In this document: one piece after another, positions 8,978-17,135 of the stretch | Numbering within the stretch: the stretch's first letter is position 1 | Layout of the letters: every line of letters begins with the position of its first letter | Assembly: GCA_020848655.1 (NCBI GenBank) | Contig: JADLHU010000051.1 | Coordinates: 1-64,000, forward strand | Source of the DNA: Novosphingobium sp. | GTDB taxonomy: Bacteria; Pseudomonadota; Alphaproteobacteria; Sphingomonadales; Sphingomonadaceae | Direction: 5' to 3' | Length of the DNA stretch: 64,000 nt | The notes under the pieces: model-generated | Databases searched by the model: none | Seen by the model: only the letters and a program-made list of their open reading frames with translations | What the model was told of the DNA's origin: nothing | Program-made: the position numbers and the translations under genes

Positions 8978-9040
8978 TGCAGTGCACAATGAGGCTGGGC
9001 CTGAGTCGAGTCAAGAGGTTTTTGTGCAGTGCAGCATAAT
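8978..9040 (-). promoter_or_regulatory. Phasin promoter with two PhaR-like TGCAGTGCA sites
   Basis: On the minus strand TTGACT (9009-9014) and CATTGT (8986-8991) are 17 bases apart, a good sigma-70 promoter for the phasin gene. TGCAGTGCA occurs at 8978-8986, overlapping the -10/start region, and again at 9025-9033, upstream of the -35. TGC-rich motifs of the CTGC-N3-GCAG kind are bound by the PHA-responsive repressor PhaR in Paracoccus and Rhodobacter. phaR itself is not in the window. Confidence 0.6.
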
Positions 9041-9089
9041 CTTCGCAGATGCCGCACAAGTGCTTGAGAATGCAGGCGGATCGGGCCGT

Positions 9090-10997
9090 TCAGCGCGTGC
9101 GCACGTAGCGTCCCGGAGCGTCCTCGATCACGGTGTCGCCGCGTCCGCCCGGCTTGCGCCGCCCCTTGGGCTTGACCTGCGAGGGGTCTTGCGCACGCAG
9201 CCATTCCATCCAGTGCGGCCACCAGCTACCCGGATGCTCGGTGGCGCCCGCCACGAAATCGGCCAGGCTGTCGCAGGTCTTGTGATTGGTCCAATACTGG
9301 TACTTGCCGGCGGCGGGCGGATTGACGACGCCGGCGATATGGCCTGATCCCGCCAGCATGTAAGTCCACGGCCCCTTCAGATAGCGCGTCAGCTTCCACA
9401 CGCTTTCGGGCGGAGAGATGTGATCCTCGCGCCCGGCCTGGATGAAGCACGGCGTCTCGATCCGCGACAGGTCGATCGGCGTGCCATCGCCGTGCAGCGA
9501 ATCGGGCAGCACCAGCCGGTTGTCGCGATAGAGGTCGCGCAGGTAAGCGATATGCCACTTCGCCGGCAGGTTGGTGACGTCGCTGTTCCAGTGTAGCAGG
9601 TCGAACGCGGTGTAGTCCTGCCCCAGCAGGTAGTTGTTGACCACGTAGTTCCAGATCAGGTCGTTGCCGCGCAGCAGGTTGAAGGTGAGCGCCATGTAGC
9701 GCCCGTCGAGATAGCCGTTCGGCGAAAGCTTGCCGATGGTGTCGATCTGCTGGTCGTCGATGAACAGCTTCAGGTCGCCGGCATCTTCGAAATCGACCTG
9801 CGCGGTGAAGAAGGTGGCGCTTTTCACCTTGTCGGCTTCGCCCCGGCGCGCCAGCACGGCCAGTGTCGCGGCCAGGGTCGTGCCGCCCACGCAATAGCCG
9901 ATGGTATGGACGGACGGCACGTTCAGCCGCTCGCGCACAAGGTCGATCGCTTCCATCTGGGCGCGGATGTAATCGTCCCACACCACGTCGCGCATCGTCT
10001 CGTCGGCCGATTTCCAGGAAACCATGAACACCGTCAGGCCCTGTTCCACGGCCCAGCGCACGAAGCTTTTCTTCGGGTTGAGATCGAGGATGTAGAAGCG
10101 GTTGATCCACGGCGGGAAGATCACGATCGGCGTGGCCAGCACCGTTTCGGTGGCCGGCGAATACTGGATCAACTGGAACAGTGGCGTTTCGTGGACGACC
10201 TTGCCCGGCGTCACCGCGATATTCTCTCCCAGGCGGAAGGCTTCGGGATCGGTGTGGGTCAACTGCCCGCGCCTGAGGTCGGCCAGCAAGTGCTCCAGCC
10301 CCTTGACCAGGCTTTCGCCCCTGGTTTCGCGGGCGCGATCCAGGGCCAGCGGATTGGTCAGCGGGAAATTGGCCGGGCTAAGCGTGTCGATCACCGCGCG
10401 CGTCAGGAAGCGGAACTGCTCCTTGCGGGGCGCGTCCAGCCCTTCCACCCGATCGGCCATGGCCAGGATCTGTTCGGCCAGCATCAGGTAGGTCTGATGG
10501 ACCACCGCGAAGAACGGCTGCTCGTGCCAGCGCGGATCGGCGAAGCGCGGATCGCGGCGCGGCAGTTCGGGCCTGGCCTTCGCTTCGGGGGCATCGGAAG
10601 CCTGCGCGCCGATGCCGTACTGGCCCAGCACGGATTCCCACAGCGCCACGCCGTCCGTCCACAACTGCTGCTGCGTTTCGGGGTTGGCCAGCGGCATCTG
10701 GCGATACCAGCCTTCCACTGTTTCCAGCCATTTGCCCGCGTCGGCATAATACGGCGGGCTGGCGATGCGGCCGGCCTGTTCGGCCTGGAAATCGAGCAGC
10801 ATGGTTTGCAAGCGCTTGCCCACCTCAAGCCAGTGCGCGGCTTCGGAGGGATCGGGCAGTTCGCCGCCGGCGCCCGGCACGACCTGCCCCAGAAGCTGGG
10901 TAACGGCCTCTGCCTGCGAGCGCAGGAGCGTGTTCAGAAGATCGGGCGCCTGCGGCAGATCGGGGGTGCTGCCACCGGATTGGGACTTGTCCTTCAT
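9090..10997 (-). CDS. phaC: Class I poly(3-hydroxyalkanoate) synthase
   Basis: A 635-residue PhaC that polymerises hydroxyacyl-CoA into PHA. It has the N-terminal PhaC domain (about 80-250) and an alpha/beta-hydrolase catalytic domain. The lipase-like box GYCVGG places the nucleophile at Cys369, with Asp525 (GREDHISPP) and His553 (GSGHIAGVVNPP) completing the triad. The length and single-subunit form indicate class I. The ATG at 10997 follows AAGGAG with 9-base spacing; the longer ORF is rejected. The C-terminal tail 'KPKGRRKPGGRG' is unusually basic. The phasin gene follows 166 bases downstream with its own promoter. Confidence 0.96.
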   Translation of the reverse strand: MKDKSQSGGSTPDLPQAPDLLNTLLRSQAEAVTQLLGQVVPGAGGELPDPSEAAHWLEVGKRLQTMLLDFQAEQAGRIASPPYYADAGKWLETVEGWYRQMPLANPETQQQLWTDGVALWESVLGQYGIGAQASDAPEAKARPELPRRDPRFADPRWHEQPFFAVVHQTYLMLAEQILAMADRVEGLDAPRKEQFRFLTRAVIDTLSPANFPLTNPLALDRARETRGESLVKGLEHLLADLRRGQLTHTDPEAFRLGENIAVTPGKVVHETPLFQLIQYSPATETVLATPIVIFPPWINRFYILDLNPKKSFVRWAVEQGLTVFMVSWKSADETMRDVVWDDYIRAQMEAIDLVRERLNVPSVHTIGYCVGGTTLAATLAVLARRGEADKVKSATFFTAQVDFEDAGDLKLFIDDQQIDTIGKLSPNGYLDGRYMALTFNLLRGNDLIWNYVVNNYLLGQDYTAFDLLHWNSDVTNLPAKWHIAYLRDLYRDNRLVLPDSLHGDGTPIDLSRIETPCFIQAGREDHISPPESVWKLTRYLKGPWTYMLAGSGHIAGVVNPPAAGKYQYWTNHKTCDSLADFVAGATEHPGSWWPHWMEWLRAQDPSQVKPKGRRKPGGRGDTVIEDAPGRYVRTR

Positions 10998-11197
10998 GCC
11001 ACAGCACTCCTTCGCCCAGGGCTTTCGATGTGCCCCACGCGATGCTTCGCGCGGTGCTTTCCCGCCGGCGACGGGTATCGGCAGCCTCATGCCCCTGACC
11101 CTAGATAACCGCACAACCGCCATTTGCCAGAGCCAGTTTAACGGCCTACATGGCCGATGCGGCAATTTCGCCGCATCAGATTGGATTGTAAGAGGTC

Positions 11198-12397
11198 ATG
11201 GAAGACGAGTTCTACCGCATGAAGCGACTGCCACCCTATGTCATCGCCGAAGTGAATGACATGCGGGCCGCAGCACGTGCCGCGGGGCGGGACATCATCG
11301 ACCTTGGCATGGGCAATCCCGATCTGCCGCCGCCCCAGCATGTGATCGACAAGCTGTGCGAAGTGGCGCAGAAGCCCGGCGCGCATGGCTATTCCGCGTC
11401 GAAGGGCATCCCCGGCGTGCGCAAGGCGCAGGCCAATTACTATGCCCGCCGTTTCGGCGTGGAGCTTGATCCCAACAGCGAAGTGGTGATGACGCTGGGC
11501 TCGAAGGAAGGCCTTGCCAGCCTTGCCACCGCGATCACCGCGCCGGGCGACGTGGTGCTGGCCCCCAACCCCAGCTACCCGATCCACACCTTCGGCTTCA
11601 TCATCGCGGGCGCCACGATCCGTTCGGTGCCGACAACCCCGGACGAGGAATACTGGCGCGCGCTGGACCGGGCCATGGCCTTTACCGTGCCGCGCCCTTC
11701 GGTGCTGATCGTCAACTACCCGTCCAACCCCACCGCCGAAATCGTGGACCTCGCCTTCTATGAGCGGCTTGTCGCCTGGGCGAAGGAGAACAAGGTCTGG
11801 GTGCTGTCCGATCTTGCCTATTCGGAACTGTATTACGACGGCAACCCGACGCCTTCGATCCTCCAGGTGCCGGGTGCGAAGGATGTCGCGGTGGAATTCA
11901 CTTCGATGTCCAAGACGTTCTCGATGGCGGGATGGCGCGTCGGTTTCGCGGTGGGCAATCCCAAGCTGATCGCGGCGCTGACCCGCGTAAAAAGCTATCT
12001 GGACTATGGCGCGTTCACGCCGATCCAGGCGGCGACCTGCGCCGCGCTCAACGGCCCGCAGGACATCGTCGAGAAGAACCGCGAGCTCTACCAGAAGCGC
12101 CGCGACGTGCTGGTTGAATCGTTCGGCCGCGCCGGGTGGGAAATCCCGTCGCCGCGCGCCTCGATGTTCGCCTGGGCGCCGCTGCCGCCGGCGCTCAAGG
12201 AAATGGGCTCGCTCGAATTTTCGAAGCAGCTCCTGACCCACGCCGAAGTCGCGGTTGCGCCGGGCGTCGGCTATGGCGAGGACGGAGAAGGCTTCGTGCG
12301 AATCGCCATGGTCGAGAACGAACAGCGGCTTCGCCAGGCAGCGCGCAACATCAAGCGCTATCTGTCCAGCATGGGCGTCAACAGCTCCGCCGCCTGA
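11198..12397 (+). CDS. alaC: PLP-dependent aminotransferase, AlaC-like
   Basis: A 399-residue class I/II (fold type I) aminotransferase. The internal-aldimine lysine is Lys239 in 'SMSKTFSMAGWRVGF'. Other hallmarks are 'GSKEGLASL' (phosphate cup), 'NPSYPIH', 'NYPSNPT' and 'DLAYSELYYDG'. The pattern matches the glutamate-pyruvate aminotransferase AlaC (YfdZ) and the related LL-diaminopimelate aminotransferases. It is transcribed divergently from phaC with 200 bases between. In many alphaproteobacteria this gene precedes homoserine dehydrogenase, which is absent here. A strong hairpin follows it. Confidence 0.85.
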   Translation: MEDEFYRMKRLPPYVIAEVNDMRAAARAAGRDIIDLGMGNPDLPPPQHVIDKLCEVAQKPGAHGYSASKGIPGVRKAQANYYARRFGVELDPNSEVVMTLGSKEGLASLATAITAPGDVVLAPNPSYPIHTFGFIIAGATIRSVPTTPDEEYWRALDRAMAFTVPRPSVLIVNYPSNPTAEIVDLAFYERLVAWAKENKVWVLSDLAYSELYYDGNPTPSILQVPGAKDVAVEFTSMSKTFSMAGWRVGFAVGNPKLIAALTRVKSYLDYGAFTPIQAATCAALNGPQDIVEKNRELYQKRRDVLVESFGRAGWEIPSPRASMFAWAPLPPALKEMGSLEFSKQLLTHAEVAVAPGVGYGEDGEGFVRIAMVENEQRLRQAARNIKRYLSSMGVNSSAA

Positions 12398-12424
12398 TCG
12401 TCGGTAACGGACAGAAGGTTTCGG

Positions 12425-12461
12425 GACAGGCCCCGGCGACATTGCATCGTCGGGGCCTGTC
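12425..12461 (+). terminator. Terminator hairpin after alaC
   Basis: A 15-base-pair stem (12425-12439 with 12447-12461, one G-T wobble) closes a 7-base loop, CATTGCA. It is followed by a pyrimidine-rich CTGCCTT. It separates alaC from the crotonase gene 80 bases downstream. Confidence 0.7.
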
Positions 12462-12541
12462 TGCCTTGGGCAGCGCGCGATTCGCGCTTGGCGGCCATGG
12501 CGGCGCGGCGCAAGATGGGCCGCCGCCGCAAGAGGATCGCC

Positions 12542-13354
12542 ATGAAGCAGGGATACGCCAGCAACGATCGCGTCAGCCTGACGCTGGGGGACCAGGGCGT
12601 CGCCCATGTCCGCCTGACGCGCGCCGATCAGCGCAACGCGCTGGACGCGGCGATGGTCGCCGCCCTGCTCGATGCGGGCGGCGCGCTGTTCGACCAGCCG
12701 GGCCTGCGCTGTGTGGTGCTTTCGGGCGAGGGCAGCAGCTTTTGCGCCGGGCTTGATCGTGCCACGATCGAGGGCGCGCTGGCGGATCAGGGGCTGAACC
12801 TGGCCGAACGCAGCCATGGCAACGCCAACCGCTTTCAGCAACTGGCGCTGCAATGGCGCAAGCTGCCGGTGCCGGTCATCGCGGCGGTGCAGGGCGGCTG
12901 CATCGGTGGGGGCCTGCAGATCGCGGGCGGCGCGGACATCCGCATCGTCGCGCCCGATGCGCGGCTGGCGGTGATGGAAATGCGCTGGGGGCTGGTGCCC
13001 GACATGGGCGGCTTCGCGTTGTGGCGCGGGCTGGTGAGCGAGGACGTGCTGCGCGCGCTGACCTATACCAACCGCGAATTTTCGGGCGAGGAAGCCCTCG
13101 CGCTCGGCTTCGCGACCGAGCTTGCCGCCGATCCGCTGGCGCGGGCCTTGGCGCTGGCGGACGAGATCGCCACGCGCAGTCCCACCGCGATCCGTGCCGC
13201 CAAGGCGCTGTTCGCGCGCGCCTGGGACGCGCCGCTGGGGGAAATCCTGCAAGAGGAAAGCTATGCCCAGCAGCGCCTGCTGGGTTCAAGGAACCAGGTG
13301 GAGGCCGTGCGCAGCCAGATGGAGCGCAGCCCGCCGCTGTTCACCGATCCCTGA
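12542..13354 (+). CDS. Crotonase-family enoyl-CoA hydratase/isomerase
   Basis: A 270-residue protein with the crotonase fold: the oxyanion-hole segment 'SSFCAGLDR' and 'GGCIGGGLQIAGGADIRI'. The rat-enzyme Glu144 position (GGGCELA) is Gln here (GGGLQIA), whereas the Glu164 position is kept in 'VMEMRWGLVPDMGG'. With only one catalytic Glu it may be an isomerase or another crotonase activity rather than a standard hydratase. The ATG at 12542 follows AAGAGGATCGCC. The ORF could extend to 12488 but that region is Arg-rich and implausible. It may feed CoA thioesters to the nearby PHA pathway, but that is a guess. Confidence 0.85.
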   Translation: MKQGYASNDRVSLTLGDQGVAHVRLTRADQRNALDAAMVAALLDAGGALFDQPGLRCVVLSGEGSSFCAGLDRATIEGALADQGLNLAERSHGNANRFQQLALQWRKLPVPVIAAVQGGCIGGGLQIAGGADIRIVAPDARLAVMEMRWGLVPDMGGFALWRGLVSEDVLRALTYTNREFSGEEALALGFATELAADPLARALALADEIATRSPTAIRAAKALFARAWDAPLGEILQEESYAQQRLLGSRNQVEAVRSQMERSPPLFTDP

Positions 13355-13381
13355 TCGGGACTGGCAACCCTGCGGCCCGGT

Positions 13382-14536
13382 TCAGTCTCCGGGCAGCGCA
13401 GGCGTGGCAATGTTGATGCGGTTGCGGCCTTCTTCCTTGGCGCGATAGAGCGCCTCGTCGGCGGCGGCGAGCGCGGTGCGCGGATCGGGATAGGCGAAGA
13501 CATCGGCCACCCCGCCGGAAAAGGTGATCTGGCCAAAGGGCTGGTCGTTCTTGCGGTTGACCAGCTTGCGCGCGCCCATCTTTTCCCGCGCGTCGTCCAG
13601 CTTGAGCTTGGCTTCGGCCGGCGTCAGCCCGCGGAACAGCATGACGAACTCCTCGCCGCCGTGGCGCGCGACATGGCAGTTCTCGTTGGTGATGCGCGCC
13701 AGCGTTTCGCCGATGGTACGGATCACGCGATCCCCGGCATCGTGGCCGTGGGTATCGTTGACGCGCTTGAAGTGGTCGATATCGCAGAACGCCACGCTCA
13801 GCGGCTCGATCGCGGCCTGGGCCTCGCGGTGGTGGGCTTCGAGCAGCGCTTCGAATGCGCGGCGATTGGGCAGGCCGGTCAGGTGATCGACATCGGCATC
13901 GCGCCGGGCCTTGGCCAGGCTGAGGCGCAGCGACTTGGCCTCTTCCTCGCTCTTGCGCATGTCGTGTTCGACCTTGCGCGTGCGTTCGGCCATGGCGCGG
14001 GCGATCTGGGCCAGGTTGGCGACGATCTGGCCGGCTTCCTGTTCCTGCTCCAGTTCCTCGACATGGCGTTCGATCTGCGTGGAATAGTCGCTGGTTGCGG
14101 TGCGCGCCGTCTTCGAGGTGTGGGCGAAGGCATCGAGGTTTTCCTCAAGCTTCGTCATCAACCGCTCGATCGCTTCCTCGCCGCTGTCCTTTTCCTGATG
14201 GCAGGTCACTTCGTCCAGCCATTCCTGGGTGATCGGCTGACCCAGGTTGATCCGCGTCGCGATCTGCCGGGCAAGGCGCGGATTGGCGCCGGAAAAGGCG
14301 CTGTGCGCGGCAAGCAGGTTGTCCGCCGTCACCGCCAGATCGTGATCCAGCAGGAACATCGATACCGATTCCAGCAACTGGCTGCGCGCCTGCCTGAGCA
14401 GGTTGGGCGCGGCTTTTGCCGGCTGTGCGGCCGGGGCTGCCTCTGCCGCGGGCGCCTGGGAGCGGGAGCCGCGCAGCCCCAGCCAGCCAAGCAGCGAGCC
14501 GGAAGCGGATTCGGAAGAGTTCGCGTGTGTATGCAT
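13382..14536 (-). CDS. GGDEF-domain diguanylate cyclase
   Basis: A 384-residue cytoplasmic protein. Residues 45-135 form a helical domain, 135-215 a long coiled coil rich in Glu/Gln/Arg, and 216-384 a GGDEF domain. The active-site motif is RHGGEEFVML (GGEEF at 293-297), so diguanylate cyclase activity making c-di-GMP is expected. The allosteric RxxD inhibitory site is absent: the equivalent residues 284-287 are N-E-N-C, so product inhibition through that site is unlikely. No transmembrane segment is present. It faces the crotonase gene convergently across 27 bases. Confidence 0.9.
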   Translation of the reverse strand: MHTHANSSESASGSLLGWLGLRGSRSQAPAAEAAPAAQPAKAAPNLLRQARSQLLESVSMFLLDHDLAVTADNLLAAHSAFSGANPRLARQIATRINLGQPITQEWLDEVTCHQEKDSGEEAIERLMTKLEENLDAFAHTSKTARTATSDYSTQIERHVEELEQEQEAGQIVANLAQIARAMAERTRKVEHDMRKSEEEAKSLRLSLAKARRDADVDHLTGLPNRRAFEALLEAHHREAQAAIEPLSVAFCDIDHFKRVNDTHGHDAGDRVIRTIGETLARITNENCHVARHGGEEFVMLFRGLTPAEAKLKLDDAREKMGARKLVNRKNDQPFGQITFSGGVADVFAYPDPRTALAAADEALYRAKEEGRNRINIATPALPGD

Positions 14537-14659
14537 GAATCGATGAACGGCGGTGCGCGGGGAATTTTTAGGCCATCCTAACCATGCGAATCGCCTGTTT
14601 TGGCCTCATCCTGCCAAATCCGGGCAGTCATTGATCGAAAGCAAGCTTTGGCGGCTGAA

Positions 14660-14678
14660 TAATCGGTATTCCCGATTA
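14660..14678 (+). promoter_or_regulatory. OxyR-like dyad upstream of ahpC
   Basis: A perfect inverted repeat TAATCGG-N5-CCGATTA lies about 90 bases before ahpC. Its core ATCG-N7-CGAT has the same geometry as the ATAG-N7-CTAT unit bound by OxyR-type LysR regulators. A second tetranucleotide pair with clean spacing is not evident. The flanking 14537-14766 is the AT-richest stretch nearby and must hold the ahpC promoter. Confidence 0.45.
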
Positions 14679-14766
14679 CTCCTTCGATGAATCGTCATTG
14701 GCGTCATGCGCCATCAGCCCTTAGCTGGGCATCGTCATTCGCACCTCAACTCCAGGAGAGAATCGC

Positions 14767-15333
14767 ATGGGAATCGTCGGAAGCCAGCTCAAGCCGTTCA
14801 ACGCCACCGCCTTCCATCAGGGCAAGTTCGTCGAGAACATCACCGAGGACACCGTGAAGGGCAAGTGGGGCGTGTTCTTCTTCTACCCCGCCGACTTCAC
14901 GTTCGTCTGCCCGACCGAACTGGAAGACTTGGCCAACATCTATCCCGAGCTGCAGGGCCTGGGCGTGGAAGTCTATTCGGTGTCGACCGACACGCACTTC
15001 AGCCACAAGGCCTGGCACGACACCTCGCCGGCGATCGGCAAGATCAACTACTTCATGCTGGGTGACCAGAACCACGTGCTGAGCAACAACTTCGGCGTCC
15101 TGCGCGAAGGCGTCGGCCTGGCCGACCGTGCGACGTTCGTCACCGATCCCGATGGCGTGATCCAGCTCGTCGAGATCACCCCCGAAGGCGTGGGTCGCAA
15201 CGCGGCCGAGCTGCTGCGCAAGATCAAGGCGGCCAAGTACTGGCGCGAGCATCCCGGGCAGGTCTGCCCCGCGAAGTGGGAAGAAGGCGCCGAAACGCTG
15301 GCGCCCTCGATCGACCTCGTCGGCAAGATCTGA
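14767..15333 (+). CDS. ahpC: Alkyl hydroperoxide reductase peroxiredoxin AhpC
   Basis: A 188-residue typical 2-Cys peroxiredoxin that reduces H2O2 and organic peroxides in the cytoplasm. The peroxidatic Cys48 is in 'FVCPTE' and the resolving Cys167 in 'GQVCPAKW'. The length is that of the AhpC subfamily recycled by AhpF, which is the next gene. The ATG follows CCAGGAGAGAATCGC. A hairpin between ahpC and ahpF probably keeps AhpC levels above AhpF. Confidence 0.97.
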   Translation: MGIVGSQLKPFNATAFHQGKFVENITEDTVKGKWGVFFFYPADFTFVCPTELEDLANIYPELQGLGVEVYSVSTDTHFSHKAWHDTSPAIGKINYFMLGDQNHVLSNNFGVLREGVGLADRATFVTDPDGVIQLVEITPEGVGRNAAELLRKIKAAKYWREHPGQVCPAKWEEGAETLAPSIDLVGKI

Positions 15334-15343
15334 TCTCCTACCG

Positions 15344-15367
15344 GGGCGCGGGGCTTGCCTCGCGCCC
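15344..15367 (+). terminator. Attenuator-like hairpin between ahpC and ahpF
   Basis: GGGCGCGGGG (15344-15353) pairs with CCTCGCGCCC (15358-15367) across a four-base loop with one wobble. There is no U-run. The position fits partial termination or 3'-end protection of the ahpC message. Confidence 0.5.
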
Positions 15368-15478
15368 ACCCGGCTGGGCGATCCGTCGCCCGGCCATCCT
15401 TTCCCCCTGACAATCCGCCTTCCCCCTCCGCTCGCGTGATTCGCGGCGCAGGCGACCTGTTGCCTGAAGGAAACCGAC

Positions 15479-17041
15479 ATGCCCGTTCTCGATCAAGCCA
15501 CCACTGCCCAGCTCAAGGCCTATCTCGGCAACCTGCGCCGGCCGATCGAACTGGTCGCCAGCCTGGACGATAGCGCCAAGTCGGCCGAACTGCGCAACAT
15601 GGTCGAGGAAATCGCCGCGCAGTCCGATCAGGTTTCGGCGCGGTTCGACGGGGACGATGCGCGCCGTCCGTCGTTCGCCATCCGCGCCGATGGCGGGAAG
15701 GCCGAGGCCGTGTTCGCCGGCCTGCCGATGGGGCACGAATTCACCTCGCTGATCCTGGCGCTGCTGCATGTGGGCGGGCACCCGCCCAAGGAGGATGCAG
15801 ACATCCTCGCCTCGGTGCGCGCGCTGGACGGCGATTTTCATTTCGAGACGTTCTTCTCGCTCTCGTGCCAGAACTGCCCCGATGTGGTGCAGGCGCTCAA
15901 CATCATGGCCGCGCTCAACCCCAACGTGCACCACGTTGCCATCGATGGCGCATTGTTCCAGGACGAGGTCGAGCGGCGCAAGGTCATGGCCGTGCCGATG
16001 GTATTCCTGAACGGCGAGCCGTTCGGCCAGGGGCGCATGGACCTTGCCCAGATCATGGCCAAGCTCGATACCGGCGCGGTCGCCCGCGCGGCGGAAAAGA
16101 TCGCCGCGAAAGAGCCGTTCGACGTGCTCGTCGTCGGCGGCGGCCCGGCGGGGGCAGCGGCGGCGATCTATGCCGCGCGCAAGGGCATCCGCACGGGCGT
16201 GGTGGCCGAGCGTTTCGGCGGCCAGGTGCTCGACACCATGGCCATCGAGAATTTCATCTCGGTGCCGCACACCGAAGGGCCGAAACTGGCCGCGCATCTG
16301 GAACAACACGTCAAGGACTATGACGTGGACATCATGAACCTTCAGGACGCGGTGGAACTGCTGCCGGCGAGCGAGGGGGGGCTGCACGAAATCCGGCTGG
16401 CCTCCGGCGCGAGCCTGAAGGCGAAGACCGTGATCCTTTCCACCGGCGCGCGCTGGCGGCAGATGGGCGTGCCCGGCGAGGATGAATACCGCAACAAGGG
16501 CGTCGCCTATTGCCCGCACTGCGATGGTCCGCTGTTCAAGGGCAAGCGCACGGCGGTGATCGGCGGCGGCAACAGCGGCGTCGAGGCGGCGATCGACCTG
16601 GCCGGTATTACCGCGCACGTCACGCTGATCGAATTCGACAGCCAGTTGCGCGCCGATGCCGTGCTCCAGACCAAGTTGCGCAGCCTGCCCAACGTGACCA
16701 TCGTTACGTCGGCGCTGACCACCGAAGTCCTGGGCGACGGCGAGAAGGTGACGGGCCTGCGCTATCGCGACCGCACCACCGAGGACGAGCATCTGGTCGA
16801 GCTGGAAGGCATCTTCGTCCAGATCGGCCTGGTGCCCAACAGCGAGTGGCTGGACGGTGCGGTGGCGCGCAGCAATCGCGGCGAGATCGAGATCGATGCG
16901 CGCGGGGCGACCAGCGTACCCGGCGTGTTTGCCGCGGGCGACGTGACCACGGTGCCCTACAAGCAGATCGTCATCGCGATGGGCGAAGGCTCGAAGGCGG
17001 CGCTGTCCGCGTTCGATTATCTGATCCGCTCGGGCGTCTGA
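15479..17041 (+). CDS. ahpF: Alkyl hydroperoxide reductase flavoprotein AhpF
   Basis: A 520-residue NADH-dependent flavoprotein that reduces AhpC disulfides. The N-terminal tandem thioredoxin-like domain (1-200) has Cys130/Cys133 in 'SCQNCPD'. The FAD-binding motif [10 protein letters not shown] starts at about 220. The thioredoxin-reductase CxxC is Cys345/Cys348 in 'AYCPHCDGP'. The NADH site is '[17 protein letters not shown]'. Length and domain order are normal. It is the second gene of ahpC-ahpF, 145 bases downstream. Confidence 0.97.
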   Translation: MPVLDQATTAQLKAYLGNLRRPIELVASLDDSAKSAELRNMVEEIAAQSDQVSARFDGDDARRPSFAIRADGGKAEAVFAGLPMGHEFTSLILALLHVGGHPPKEDADILASVRALDGDFHFETFFSLSCQNCPDVVQALNIMAALNPNVHHVAIDGALFQDEVERRKVMAVPMVFLNGEPFGQGRMDLAQIMAKLDTGAVARAAEKIAAKEPFDVLVVGGGPAGAAAAIYAARKGIRTGVVAERFGGQVLDTMAIENFISVPHTEGPKLAAHLEQHVKDYDVDIMNLQDAVELLPASEGGLHEIRLASGASLKAKTVILSTGARWRQMGVPGEDEYRNKGVAYCPHCDGPLFKGKRTAVIGGGNSGVEAAIDLAGITAHVTLIEFDSQLRADAVLQTKLRSLPNVTIVTSALTTEVLGDGEKVTGLRYRDRTTEDEHLVELEGIFVQIGLVPNSEWLDGAVARSNRGEIEIDARGATSVPGVFAAGDVTTVPYKQIVIAMGEGSKAALSAFDYLIRSGV

Positions 17042-17046
17042 CCGGG

Positions 17047-17126
17047 ATTGGCCCTGCCCTTGCGGGGGCGGGGCCAATCGGCTGGGACACGCGCGTTGTC
17101 GCCTTCCCCGCCTGCGCAGGGGAGGC
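17047..17126. terminator. Two palindromes between ahpF and the convergent receptor gene
   Basis: The first hairpin has arms ATTGGCCCTGCCC (from 17047) and GGGGCGGGGCCAAT (ending 17078). The second, 17101-17126, is centred on the perfect palindrome CCTGCGCAGG (17111-17120), the same core as in the 2.6-kb palindrome. Both lie between convergent genes and can end transcription from either side. Confidence 0.55.
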
Positions 17127-17135
17127 GAGCTGTGC

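Noticed and set aside
8978-9033. Reading the TGCAGTGCA copies as part of a mobile-element inverted repeat
   Set aside because: Only two short copies, placed exactly around a promoter; no transposase or target duplication nearby.
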